In this document: piece after piece, positions 35,923 through 44,364 of the stretch | Layout of the letters: each line of letters begins with the position of its first letter | Position numbering within the stretch: the stretch's first letter is position 1 | Assembly (NCBI GenBank): GCA_036008465.1 | Contig: DASYNP010000196.1 | Span: 1 to 64,000 of the forward strand | Direction of reading: 5' to 3' | Length of the DNA: 64,000 nt | Source: DASPSM01 sp036008465 | GTDB taxonomy: Bacteria > Planctomycetota > Planctomycetia > Planctomycetales > Planctomycetaceae | Notes under the pieces: generated by a model | What the model was told of the DNA's origin: nothing | The model's input: the letters and a program-made list of their open reading frames with translations, nothing else | Database searches by the model: none | Program-made: the position numbers and the translations under genes

Positions 35923-36195
35923 GGCGACGGTCAGCAAATCAGCGACACAGCCGAACGTTACAAGCGCAGAAACCAAGAAACAGGGCACAGACACAGTGGA
36001 AAGGCGTCGAAGGGATGCAGGGAATGCTCCTGCACTCTATTTACCGGCAGCCGCCGTCCAACATTCGCCGCAATTTCTGCGCGAAGTCGACAATCCCAAA
36101 ACATCCGGCCAGCGGGCCCTGCTGCGCGTCGATAACTTATGATAGGCTTGGGGTTTGAGTAAAGTCGAGGGCATCCATTAGGGGAATCGGAGGCG

Positions 36196-37188
36196 ATGGC
36201 GGAGCCTAATGCAGGCGAGCGAACGGCCGGACCAGCCTTGGCAATCATCCTGGCGGCCGGCAAAAGCACGCGGATGAAGTCGGCCTTGCCGAAGGTGATC
36301 CATGAGGTCTGCGGCCGGCCGATGGTCGAATACGTCATCGACGCGGTCCGCCAAGCCGGCGTACAGCGGATCGTGCTGGTCGTCGGGCACGGGGCGGAAA
36401 CGGTCCGCACCCTGTTTTCCGGGCAGCCCGGCATTGAATTCGCGCTCCAAGCCGAGCAGCGAGGAACCGGACACGCGGTCATGATGTGCCGCGAGCATCT
36501 GGCCGGCGTCGAGGGGCCGGTGTTCGTGCTCAACGGCGACATTCCGCTCGTTAGGAGCCAGTCGCTGGCCGGCTTGCTGTCCGACCAGATCCAGTGCCGG
36601 GCGGCCTGCGTGATCGGCAGCGCGGTGACCGACGCCAACGAGGGCCTCGGCCGCATCGTCCGGGACGGCAGCGGGGCCTTCGTGCGGATTGTGGAACACA
36701 AGGATGCCACGCCCGCCGAACTGGCGATCCGGGAGATCAATACGGGCAGCTATGCGTTCGACGGCCCGGCACTCTTGTGGGCGCTTGATCACATCCGGCC
36801 AAATAACGTCCAAAAGGAGTACTACCTCACCGATTGCCCGACCGTGTTGAAGGAGGCGGGGAAAACCATCGTGGCGTCTCCCCGCTTCGATTTCCGCGAA
36901 GCAATGGGCGTGAACACGCGGGCCCAGCTCGCAGACGTCGAGCGGTCGATCCAGCGAGACACCCAGCAGGCCCTGATGGCCGAGGGTGTGACGATCGTCG
37001 CTCCGGAGATGACTTACATCGATCCCCGCGCCCGTATCGGGGCCGAGACCATCGTTTATCCGCTCACCACCATTACCGGCCCCGCGGTGATCGGCCGCAA
37101 CTGCCGCATCGGGCCGCACGCGCTCGTTCACGGTCCGGTTGAAGTCCCCGACAATACGATTATCCCGGCGTTTGGCGCCGTCTCGTGA
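36196..37188 (+). CDS. UDP-GlcNAc pyrophosphorylase-like (GlmU N-terminal) nucleotidyltransferase, short form
   Basis: A 330-residue protein matching the uridyltransferase half of GlmU: nucleotide-binding LAAGKSTRMKSALPK (19-33), QAEQRGTGHAVMM, FVLNGDIPLV, and NTGSYAF with NVQKEYYLTDCP. GlmU (about 456 residues) continues with a full left-handed beta-helix acetyltransferase; here only two or three hexapeptide turns remain (YIDPRARIGAETIVYP), so acetyltransfer must be done elsewhere or not at all. GGAGG lies close to the ATG. prs follows, as in the gcaD(glmU)-prs pair of Bacillus, which supports UDP-GlcNAc synthesis. Confidence 0.85.
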   Translation: MAEPNAGERTAGPALAIILAAGKSTRMKSALPKVIHEVCGRPMVEYVIDAVRQAGVQRIVLVVGHGAETVRTLFSGQPGIEFALQAEQRGTGHAVMMCREHLAGVEGPVFVLNGDIPLVRSQSLAGLLSDQIQCRAACVIGSAVTDANEGLGRIVRDGSGAFVRIVEHKDATPAELAIREINTGSYAFDGPALLWALDHIRPNNVQKEYYLTDCPTVLKEAGKTIVASPRFDFREAMGVNTRAQLADVERSIQRDTQQALMAEGVTIVAPEMTYIDPRARIGAETIVYPLTTITGPAVIGRNCRIGPHALVHGPVEVPDNTIIPAFGAVS

Positions 37189-37327
37189 CAGGCTGATCGC
37201 GACGCCGGGCGCACGCTTGACTTGGACGCTGGGGACGACAGACTGAGAGGGGCGCAGGGCTCAACGATTGGGCCGAGCGCGGGCAAGCGGTTCCTCTCTT
37301 CTACCCAATTGAGACGAGTTCGCACGG

Positions 37328-38278
37328 ATGGCGTACGATCATCTCACGATCATCAGCGGCCGCGCCCACCCCGAGTTGGCCCGCGAGATTGCCGATTATC
37401 TCGGTATCAAGCTGGCCGCGATCGAGATCGGCGACTTCCCCGACGGCGAAATCAGCGTCAAGCTGAATCAGAACATCCGGGGTTGCGACGTCTTCATCGT
37501 CCAGCCGACCGGACCGCCGGTAAACCGCAACATCATGGAGCTGTTGATCCTGATCGACACTTGTCGACGGGCCAGCGCCGCGCGGATCACGGCCGTGCTC
37601 CCGTACTTCGGTTACGCGCGGCAAGACCGCAAAGACTCGGGCCGCGTGCCGATCACGGCCAAGCTCGTCGCCAACCTGATCACGACGGCCGGCGCCCAGC
37701 GCGTGCTGACGATGGACCTGCACGCCGCCCAAATTCAGGGATTTTTCGACGTGCCCGTCGATCACCTGTTCGCCGCCCCGATCCTCGACGAGTATTTTCA
37801 GGGGCTGAAGATTCCCGGGAACGATGTGGTCGTCGTCAGCCCCGACGAAGGGAGCATCAAGCGAGCCTTACAGCACCTGGAACGGCTCGGCGGAAACCTG
37901 GCGATCGTCGACAAACGCCGCTCGAGCGCCATGAACACGCAGCAGGTGAACCTGATCGGCGGCCCAATCAGCGGGAAGACCTGCTTGATCTTTGACGACA
38001 TGATCTCCACCGGCGGCTCGATCGTGGGAGCCGTCAAGGTCGTCAAGGCTCATGGAGCGAGAGACGTTTACGTCGGCTCGACCCACCCGGTCCTCTGCGG
38101 CCCGGCCCCCGGTCGCCTGCGGGAATCGGCGATTCGCGAACTGGTCGTGACCAACTCGCTGCCGCTCTCGCCGGAGCAACGCCTGCCTAACATGAAGGTG
38201 GTCACCGTCGCACCGCTCTTGGGCGAAGCGATTCGGCGCATTCACCGGCACGAATCGGTCAGCTATCTGTTTGACTAG
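37328..38278 (+). CDS. prs: Ribose-phosphate pyrophosphokinase
   Basis: This enzyme makes PRPP from ribose 5-phosphate and ATP for nucleotide, His and Trp synthesis. The class I signature is DLHAAQIQGFFDVPVDHL (130-147), the ATP flag region holds RQDRKDSGRVPITAK, and the PRPP loop is DDMISTGGS (223-231). At 316 residues it matches E. coli Prs (315). It lies 139 bp after the GlmU-like gene on the same strand. The usual downstream partners of this pair in other bacteria (ctc/rplY, pth) are missing; an inverted repeat pair follows instead. Confidence 0.96.
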   Translation: MAYDHLTIISGRAHPELAREIADYLGIKLAAIEIGDFPDGEISVKLNQNIRGCDVFIVQPTGPPVNRNIMELLILIDTCRRASAARITAVLPYFGYARQDRKDSGRVPITAKLVANLITTAGAQRVLTMDLHAAQIQGFFDVPVDHLFAAPILDEYFQGLKIPGNDVVVVSPDEGSIKRALQHLERLGGNLAIVDKRRSSAMNTQQVNLIGGPISGKTCLIFDDMISTGGSIVGAVKVVKAHGARDVYVGSTHPVLCGPAPGRLRESAIRELVVTNSLPLSPEQRLPNMKVVTVAPLLGEAIRRIHRHESVSYLFD

Positions 38279-38315
38279 CCCACGAGGGGATCGCGAGGTT
38301 CCAAAACCTCTTATC

Positions 38316-38476
38316 CCCCTCTCCCCTTGCGGGAGAGGGGCTAGGGGTGAGGGGCCCGCCGATGACTCGCCAGCTGGATCGCGCGCGGCGGCTTCGCCGC
38401 GTTCCTATTGAAGCTGAGCCACGAGCGACGAAGACAACCCCTCACCCCCGACCCCTCTCCCGCAAGGGGAGAGGGG
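38316..38476. repeat. Pair of inverted palindromic repeats (same family as 10901-11013)
   Basis: Arms 38316-38354 (CCCCTCTCCCCTTGCGGG ... GGGGTGAGGGG) and 38438-38476 are about 39 bases each and nearly perfect complements across an 83-base spacer. Each arm also folds on itself. Compared with the copy inside the ceramidase-like gene, the arm order is reversed. The right arm ends fourteen bases before the start codon of the next gene. Confidence 0.9.
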
Positions 38477-38489
38477 AGATGAGAGAATC

Positions 38490-39554
38490 ATGAACCTTCG
38501 AGAAGTACCGCAGCCGGCACTCAAACAAATCACTCTTTTCGCCTTCGCCGCCTGTCTCTGGTCCGTCCAGGCGGTCCCCGCCGCCGAGCCCACAACCCCG
38601 GCCGGATACTTCGACAACACTGGCCACGCCGACGTCTTAAGCGGCGGCGTCAAAACGATCGAAGTGCAGACGCCCAAGGGGAAGTTCAAGGTCTGGACCA
38701 AGCGCGTCGGCAACAATCCGCGGATCAAGCTGCTGCTTTTGCACGGAGGGCCGGGAGCCACGCATGAGTATTTCGAGGCGTGCGACAGTTTCTTGCCCGC
38801 GGCGGGCGTCGAATATTACTACTACGATCAACTTGGCTCGGCCTACAGCGACCAGCCAAATGAGCCCTCGCTTTGGGAAGTCCCGCGGTTCGTCGACGAA
38901 GTGGAGCAGGTCCGCCAGGCGCTCGGTCTGGATCGCGAGAACTTTTACCTGCTCGGCCAATCCTGGGGCGGAATTCTGGCGATGGAGTATGCTCTCGCGC
39001 ATCAGGGGCACCTCAAGGGGCTCGTCATCTCCAACATGATGTCGAGCATCCCCGCCTACAACGCTTATGCCCACGACAAGCTAATGCCCGCGATGAAGCC
39101 CGATGTGCTCGCGGAGATCCTCCGCTTTGAGGCGGCCAAAGATTACGAAAACCCGCGCTACATGGGGCTGCTCGTCCCCAATTATTATGTGGAGCACATC
39201 CTGCGCATGCCGCCCGAGCAATGGCCCGACCCCGTCAACCGGGCCTTCACGCATCTCAACCGAAGAGTCTACGTGCCCATGCAGGGCCCCAGCGAAATGG
39301 GGGCCACCGGCGGCTGCAAACTCGAAAAGTGGGATCGCTCGGCCGATCTGTCGAAGATCACGGTTCCGACGCTGGTCATCGGGGCGCGCCATGACACGAT
39401 GGATCCCGAACACATGAAATGGATGTCACAGCAGTTGCCGCACGGCCGCTATCTCTATTGCCCCAACGGCAGCCACCTGGCGCTCTACGATGACCAACAG
39501 ACCTGGTTCACCGGGGTTATCAAATTCCTGAAGGATGTGGATGAGGGGAAGTGA
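38490..39554 (+). CDS. Exported proline iminopeptidase-like alpha/beta hydrolase
   Basis: A 354-residue S33-family alpha/beta hydrolase with a signal peptide (ITLFAFAACLWSVQAVPA). The proline-iminopeptidase oxyanion motif HGGPG is at 85-89, the nucleophile elbow GQSWGG gives Ser158, the acid is in GARHDTMDP and the histidine in NGSHLALYDD. Cytoplasmic iminopeptidases lack a signal, so this one probably works in the periplasm on short peptides or esters. Its ribosome-binding region (GGGGAGAGGGGAGATGAG) is formed by the end of a palindromic repeat. A solitary gene; the substrate is unproven. Confidence 0.88.
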   Translation: MNLREVPQPALKQITLFAFAACLWSVQAVPAAEPTTPAGYFDNTGHADVLSGGVKTIEVQTPKGKFKVWTKRVGNNPRIKLLLLHGGPGATHEYFEACDSFLPAAGVEYYYYDQLGSAYSDQPNEPSLWEVPRFVDEVEQVRQALGLDRENFYLLGQSWGGILAMEYALAHQGHLKGLVISNMMSSIPAYNAYAHDKLMPAMKPDVLAEILRFEAAKDYENPRYMGLLVPNYYVEHILRMPPEQWPDPVNRAFTHLNRRVYVPMQGPSEMGATGGCKLEKWDRSADLSKITVPTLVIGARHDTMDPEHMKWMSQQLPHGRYLYCPNGSHLALYDDQQTWFTGVIKFLKDVDEGK

Positions 39555-39596
39555 CGCGACCGAATAGGCATCGCCGAAAGGCCAGGATCTCCCTCG

Positions 39597-40085
39597 CTAC
39601 TCCCGAGCCTCCGAACCGGGTCGAGCCTCGTAGCCGATTGGCCGCACCCGATCGGCAGGCAACGCGTTATCGAGAGCGCGTCCGACGACAAATCCCATCC
39701 ACCCGCCCGGAAGCGCAGCGACTGCACCAATAATCGCGTTGACGATCGCAAATCCAATCCATTGATCCAGGGTTGCGGGACGGCCATTGTTGTACAGGGC
39801 CCAGCGAGTGAACGCCAAATCTCCAACAATTACCGCGGCAATTGCCAACAGCGACGCGCCCACGGCTGATGCGACTCGCGCTTGCGGAGTGCGGACAAGC
39901 CGATAACACGGAATCATCAGGATGGCTACGACAGACAGCGCACTGAGAATAGCCACCGTTAATATCAATGGTTCCTCGAACAAGATGCGTCTGTTCTCGT
40001 CTTGCAATCCGTGAGCCCAAGCGGTGATCGCAGCCCAACCACACGCGAGGAACGCGGCGATGAATAAGGAGCGGTTACGAGACAT
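39597..40085 (-). CDS. Small membrane protein, unknown
   Basis: A 162-residue protein with four predicted membrane helices: FIAAFLACGWAAITAWA, LTVAILSALSVVAILMI, VGASLLAIAAVIVGDLAF and AIVNAIIGAVAALPGGWMG. The C-terminal tail is charged and short. No family recognised. ATG 40085 is preferred over a GTG one codon earlier. It is convergent with the peptidase gene (42 bp apart) and divergent from the zinc-ribbon protein gene. Confidence 0.6.
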   Translation of the reverse strand: MSRNRSLFIAAFLACGWAAITAWAHGLQDENRRILFEEPLILTVAILSALSVVAILMIPCYRLVRTPQARVASAVGASLLAIAAVIVGDLAFTRWALYNNGRPATLDQWIGFAIVNAIIGAVAALPGGWMGFVVGRALDNALPADRVRPIGYEARPGSEARE

Positions 40086-40259
40086 CACCTAAATCCTCGA
40101 GGCCGCGCGCCGGAACCCAAACTTACGGCCTTTTTTGATGTTGGCTGGCGGTGGCCCTCCCGGCGTCAGTCACGAGGCGGACCTCGGGGTCGCATTATAA
40201 CGCCAAATCTCGTGATTCTTCGGGGCGATCGTCGAGTCGCTCCCGGGGAGGGGAGTCCC

Positions 40260-40331
40260 GTAGTGCAGGCTGTGCCTGCCGCTCTTCCATCGAACCATCC
40301 TCTTGCACGCGGCCGGCACAGCCTGCACTAC
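40260..40331. repeat. Inverted repeat GTAGTGCAGGCTGTGCCTGCC
   Basis: The left arm (40260-40280) and right arm (40311-40331) are 21 bases each with one mismatch, around a 30-base loop. The repeat ends 35 bases before the next start codon. It resembles dispersed planctomycete elements and could fold in the leader of the downstream gene. Confidence 0.85.
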
Positions 40332-40366
40332 AATGATTTGATCACTCGCGTCTGCCGAGGCCGTTC

Positions 40367-41125
40367 ATGGCAATCGTCGTCCGGTGTCGAGACTGTGGAG
40401 CGTTGCTCAAATTCCGGGACGATGCCCTCGGAAAAAGGGCCAAGTGTACGACGTGTGGGCGGGTCGTAGAGATTCGCCCCGATGGCGAACCGCCGGAAGC
40501 TCATGAGAACAACGCGGTCTTTTTCGACGATTTTCCGGACGCCTCGACCAGACTCGCGTCACCAGGCAAGCGACGCGCGGTTGAAGCGAATCTCCAAGCA
40601 ACGAGCGAGCCGAAACCGGTCAAAGACCGTGCCGACGAGCAAGTCCTCCTAGGGGTGCGGCTGCCCCTCAGGATCGTCGTGCTCGTCCTGCTGCTCGTGC
40701 CGGTCGTCTTCGCGTCCAGTCGGGCCCTGCCACAGCGGCTCTTGGCTTGCATCGTGCCGCTGATCGTGACGGGGACCTATCGCACTTCGAAAATTCGCGG
40801 CGACCGATTCACGACGCGTTTTCACCTGGCGTTTGTGCCGGTCACGTCGCATCGTTGTAATTTGCGCGGCGTCACGTTCATCAACGCGAAGTACGGCCAC
40901 GAGGGGTCTGGGTGGGGAACCGTAGTCCTGTTTGGCCCTCTGCAGGCGATCTTCGGCCGGCTCTTTGACTTCCTCATGCCGTCGATCGGGGGGCCGTACC
41001 AGATTCACCTGGTCACGGCCAAAGGGCGCGAACTTGTCGCGTGGCAAGGCCATGCGGAACCGCAGTTCCGCAGCATGCTGGACTTACTGCTAGGCTTGAC
41101 GCATGCCGAATTGCGATCGATGTAG
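40367..41125 (+). CDS. Zinc-ribbon membrane protein, unknown
   Basis: A 252-residue protein. The N-terminus is a two-CxxC zinc ribbon (CRDCGALLKFRDDALGKR, then KCTTCGRVVEI, residues 7-36), followed by a charged linker, two membrane helices (IVVLVLLLVPVVFA and QRLLACIVPLIVTGTY) and a soluble C-terminal domain (HRCNLRGVTFINAKYGHEGS). Zinc-ribbon/linker/membrane layouts are very common in planctomycetes, and the broken gene at 42169-43103 has the same plan. The role is not known; such ribbons are often protein-interaction modules. Confidence 0.7.
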   Translation: MAIVVRCRDCGALLKFRDDALGKRAKCTTCGRVVEIRPDGEPPEAHENNAVFFDDFPDASTRLASPGKRRAVEANLQATSEPKPVKDRADEQVLLGVRLPLRIVVLVLLLVPVVFASSRALPQRLLACIVPLIVTGTYRTSKIRGDRFTTRFHLAFVPVTSHRCNLRGVTFINAKYGHEGSGWGTVVLFGPLQAIFGRLFDFLMPSIGGPYQIHLVTAKGRELVAWQGHAEPQFRSMLDLLLGLTHAELRSM

Positions 41126-41230
41126 TTGCTAGGGACTCGCAGCGTGCAATCTTGGAGCCGCGACCGTGAGGGAGCGGGCTATCACGCGTAGAAGCAAGCG
41201 TTCGATCCCTACCTCACAATCTCATCCCAA

Positions 41231-42127
41231 TTATAGACACACGCGCATGATGATCCCCACCGGCTCCGCTTTTGAAACGAGTCGTCGCGGAGGATTGCCC
41301 CTATTCCAAAATCGATCCTTGACGACGCGCGGTCCGTTACGAACGACGATCAAATCATCCACCCGCGTGTCGGTGATCACTGACCCACTCAGAGACATAA
41401 TCCCGCCATTGGCGCATAGCTGCCGGACCACTTGGGCTTCTGGCCGAGCGTCATGCTCCTCGTCGTCGATCAAGGCTGCGACGAAGAATTCCCCTTCGGT
41501 CGGTAAGCGATACCCCGCCCAGGCACAGTATGCGGCCGCGTCATCGTAGCTGAGGAACCAGGCCGGATAGATGTCTCGCTGGCCCTCTTCCTGAACGCGG
41601 AGGTACGCATTGTCCCTGAACGTATCATCGCCCTGACTTCGCCTTTCCGCAGACGTGACGTATCCGGTCGCCGCGCAGAACTTCTCCATCTCTGCAACGG
41701 TCACGTCGGAATTCGCAATCGTGAACGAGGCAACCTCCTCACGACGGCCGTCCTCGTAAGTGACCGTCCGAGCCGGAAAGGCGATCGTGGCGGGCGGCGG
41801 AGGCGGCTGAACGAATGCCTGGGGCTCGTAGCCGACGTAAATTCGTTCGATATTCCCGAAGCGGGCCTCCAACGCGGGAAACAAGACCTCCATGCACGGA
41901 TCGCAGAGCCACTCAATGGCAACCTCGACGCGGCCCCGAATGCCTTCGGAGACGCCGAGATATTTGTAAGGGCAGCCGAAGTCGCAGACCGGCTGATCGT
42001 CGCGCCTGTTCAGCCAGCCCTCGAGAAATGCCTCGACCTCCGCCCGCGAGAGGGCAGTTCCCGAGGTTGGCGTCAGCTCGAAAGCCAAAGGCTCGTAGTC
42101 GATCGTGTCCGCTTTTTCGACGATCAT
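41231..42127 (-). CDS. Formylglycine-generating-enzyme-like (SUMF1 fold) protein
   Basis: A 298-residue protein whose C-terminal half resembles the FGE/SUMF1 (C-type-lectin-like) fold: ASFTIANSDVTVAEMEKFC, then PAWFLSYDDAAAYCAWAGYR and LPTEGEFFVAAL. The N-terminal half (1-145) is unrelated and includes VCDFGCPYKYLGVSEGIRG and CDPCMEV, with cysteine pairs that might bind metal. The conserved catalytic cysteines of true FGE are not evident, so it is more likely a binding or structural relative than a sulfatase activator. AGGAG precedes ATG 42127. It follows the frameshifted zinc-ribbon gene by 41 bp. Confidence 0.65.
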   Translation of the reverse strand: MIVEKADTIDYEPLAFELTPTSGTALSRAEVEAFLEGWLNRRDDQPVCDFGCPYKYLGVSEGIRGRVEVAIEWLCDPCMEVLFPALEARFGNIERIYVGYEPQAFVQPPPPPATIAFPARTVTYEDGRREEVASFTIANSDVTVAEMEKFCAATGYVTSAERRSQGDDTFRDNAYLRVQEEGQRDIYPAWFLSYDDAAAYCAWAGYRLPTEGEFFVAALIDDEEHDARPEAQVVRQLCANGGIMSLSGSVITDTRVDDLIVVRNGPRVVKDRFWNRGNPPRRLVSKAEPVGIIMRVCL

Positions 42128-42168
42128 TCTCCTGCTCCTGAACCGTGGGGCATGGCAGCCGGGGCCGC

Positions 42169-43103
42169 TCAGTTGAGGCCGCGTCCGACGTGGTACGCCG
42201 TCGCGATCCCAAAGATCGCGAAGACAATATCGAACACTCCGAACGAGTCTGCAAACTCTTCGCCGATCGGCGATGGGCCTGCCGCGTTTGCCCCGTGGGC
42301 CATTTCGCGCATTGCCTTGACCCGCGCGGTCGGCGCGTTCCAATTCTCTTTTGCCTGCTTGGCGACCGTCGCAGGATAGTCGTCAAGGGTCTGTGCGTTG
42401 TTCGGTGATTTGCCGGGGGGCCATTCCAATCGCGTCCCGTTCCTTTGCGCGTCGATCACAATCAACTGGGCTTCCTCGACAATGAGCGCGTCGTCATCGA
42501 GCGGGCCTTCCAGCGCGCCGGATTGATGCACCGTGATGACGGCGATTAGAAACTTGAACGTGAGAATGAGGACCACGGTCATCACGGCCGCGAGCACTCC
42601 GCTCGACGTGTTGCCGCGTTTCGAGGCCGTGTAGCCCACGCCACCGCCCGTTCCCGCCCCCACTCCCCAGACGAAGATGCTCCAATCCTGATGCAGCCCG
42701 CCAGCGGCAATGAGCCAGAGCACTCCAGCCGCCCCGCCGCCCAGAAGTCCGCCCAGCGGCCAGACGGCCATCGACCAGCCTTCGTGAAGCCTTCGTCCTT
42801 TCGCGGACGCCACGGCTCCCGGGATCCTTCAAACGTGCCGCGCTGAGTTTTTTTCGACGCAGGAGACTTCGGCTTCGCTCGATGTGTCGGCGACGGAGCC
42901 GGCGCCAAATCGTCTTCCAGCTCTTCGAACTCAGTCGGGCTTGGAGAGCCTTCGTCACCGACGTCCTGCCTGGTCGACGCAGGTCCGGCCGCGAAGAACT
43001 CTTTGCATTTCGGGCAGCGGACGTTCTTGCCAAGTTTCGATGCGTCTGACAGTTTCAGTCGAGCCCCACAGTGGGGACACTCGACGGGCACAGGTGCCGG
43101 CAT
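42169..43103 (-). pseudogene. Frameshifted zinc-ribbon membrane protein gene
   Basis: Two overlapping minus-strand frames together make one sensible protein. From ATG 43103 the first frame gives a zinc ribbon (CPHCGARLKLSDASKLGKN, then RCPKCKEFF) and a linker ending KKTQRGTFEGSREP. After about 42815 this frame becomes Trp/Arg/Ser-rich nonsense, while the next frame gives membrane segments (SMAVWPLGGLLGGGAAGVLW and AAVMTVVLILTFKFLIAVI) and runs to the stop at 42169. A one-base change near 42790-42830 would explain it. Alternatives are sequencing error, programmed frameshifting, or two genes with a GTG start at 42813. Confidence 0.65.
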
Positions 43104-43220
43104 TTTGCACCTCTTTCATGAATGCCGTGTTGACGGCGATTCATCGAGACGGATGCGTCGCGGGGTCCCGGCAGGACGATTCGTGGCTACGACATTGTGC
43201 CAAGACTTCCAAGACATGCC

Positions 43221-43612
43221 CACGCAGAGTGTCGGGCCTGTCCGGTAATTCGCGGTGTGTTTCCTACACTGCCCTCGCTTACGAACATTTTGCATTGCGA
43301 GCGCAAATCGCTGATTTGACACGGGTTGAACATTGCGCTTCGGACATTTGAGTTGAGCCGCACATTTCCCAAGCCGACGGCTTGTCGTCGGATCCGGAAC
43401 CGACGACAAGTCGTCGGCTTGGGGAGGGGAACTCGGCAATGATTCCACTATCGATCGCGCCAGCCAGCCTCGCTCTCAAAGGACTTACGACGCAAATGCA
43501 AAATGTTCTTACGCGTCGGGTTGATGCATGCGACACACCAACCCGAAGCGTGAGCGAGGGCTCCTTGATCGCATCGAATTCCCGGACGTTCTCACGCAGA
43601 GTGTCGGGCCTG
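43221..43612. repeat. Direct repeat CACGCAGAGTGTCGGGCCTG (two copies)
   Basis: Identical 20-base copies lie at 43221-43240 and 43593-43612. Between them, GAACATTTTGCA (about 43282) and its complement TGCAAAATGTTC (about 43497) form a separate inverted pair. The pattern suggests a duplicated, partly decayed element. Confidence 0.75.
43368..43423. repeat. 24-bp-arm hairpin, CCCAAGCCGACGGCTTGTCG type
   Basis: The arms at 43368-43391 and 43400-43423 are complementary over 24 bases with a single mismatch that reads as a G-U pair, around an 8-base loop. Each arm is itself nearly palindromic (GCCGACGG / CTTGTCGTCGG). No T-run follows, so it is probably a dispersed element rather than a terminator. 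Confidence 0.88.
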
Positions 43613-44132
43613 GCATCCCGCGAGGCAGGAGGTCGGGACTTGAGGCAACGCGGGCGGACGTCTGAGGCGAAGAAAACTTTCCGAGTTGTTTACACGGCCG
43701 TGGAAACTCGGGCTCCGCGCTTTTGGAAATCGCAGGTAGGATGGAATAGTGGTCGTTCTGCGGCAACAAATCGGGGTGCGGGCCGGCCCATCGGTGCGTT
43801 GCCAAATACGGGTCCCTTGTCTCCGGTGCGGACCCAAAGACAGGTCAAAGTCTTTCCGGTGGGGATACGATCCCCGGCGGGGACAAAAGTTTCGTCCCCG
43901 GCGGTGGTGGGGATCTTTTTTTCTATTGGGGGGGAAGGATCCCCGGCGGGACGGGACACGCGGGACACTTTCGCAACGCGCGACGGGACAAGTTCCCAAA
44001 CGCGAACTTGTCCCAACTTAATGCCGGTTGCTGAAATGACTTAGGAGGACGGATCCGTGGGACGGGACACTTTCGCGGAATAGGGTCCGCGACCAAGTGG
44101 TCCCAGTCCTTCGGGGTCTATGGCCAAATGTC

Positions 44133-44217
44133 AGGGTGGCTGGGGTCGGCGTCTTCGCCGCCCCCAGTGGTTGTATATCTGGGGGCGAACCGAAGACGGT
44201 TCGACCCCAGCCACCCT
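44133..44217. repeat. Inverted repeat AGGGTGGCTGGGGTCG
   Basis: Perfect 16-base arms at 44133-44148 and 44202-44217, with further partly complementary blocks inside (GGCGTCTTCGCCGCCCCCAG and CTGGGGGCGAACCGAAGACG). It lies downstream of the GH3 gene's stop, 148 bp away, and may fold on the GH3 transcript. Confidence 0.85.
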
Positions 44218-44364
44218 CAGCCCGGCATTTTTCCGTGGACGAACCAAACGTGAAACGTCAAACGGCCGGTTCGAAACAAAAGCGCGGGGAAGTCGCCGGA
44301 ACCCCATTCGGATCCGGCGAGTCCCCGCGGAATTTCAAATCGCGAGACTCTCGCGTGTAACTTC

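Larger units (their letters stand above)
43104..44364. other. 1.26 kb stretch without a credible gene, repeat-rich
   Basis: Open frames exist (for example 43382-44044 on the plus strand), but their translations lack any protein-like pattern and are full of repeat-derived words such as TRSVSEG. The stretch holds a strong hairpin (43368-43423), a direct repeat (43221-43240 and 43593-43612) and a long inverted repeat (44133-44217). Runs such as CCCCGGCGGGGAC near 43880-43950 are also repetitive. Confidence 0.7.

Noticed and set aside
43382..44044. Plus-strand open frame of 220 codons in the gene-poor stretch
   Set aside because: Its translation is built from repeat sequences (TRSVSEG and similar) and a hairpin arm, with no domain or good ribosome-binding site.
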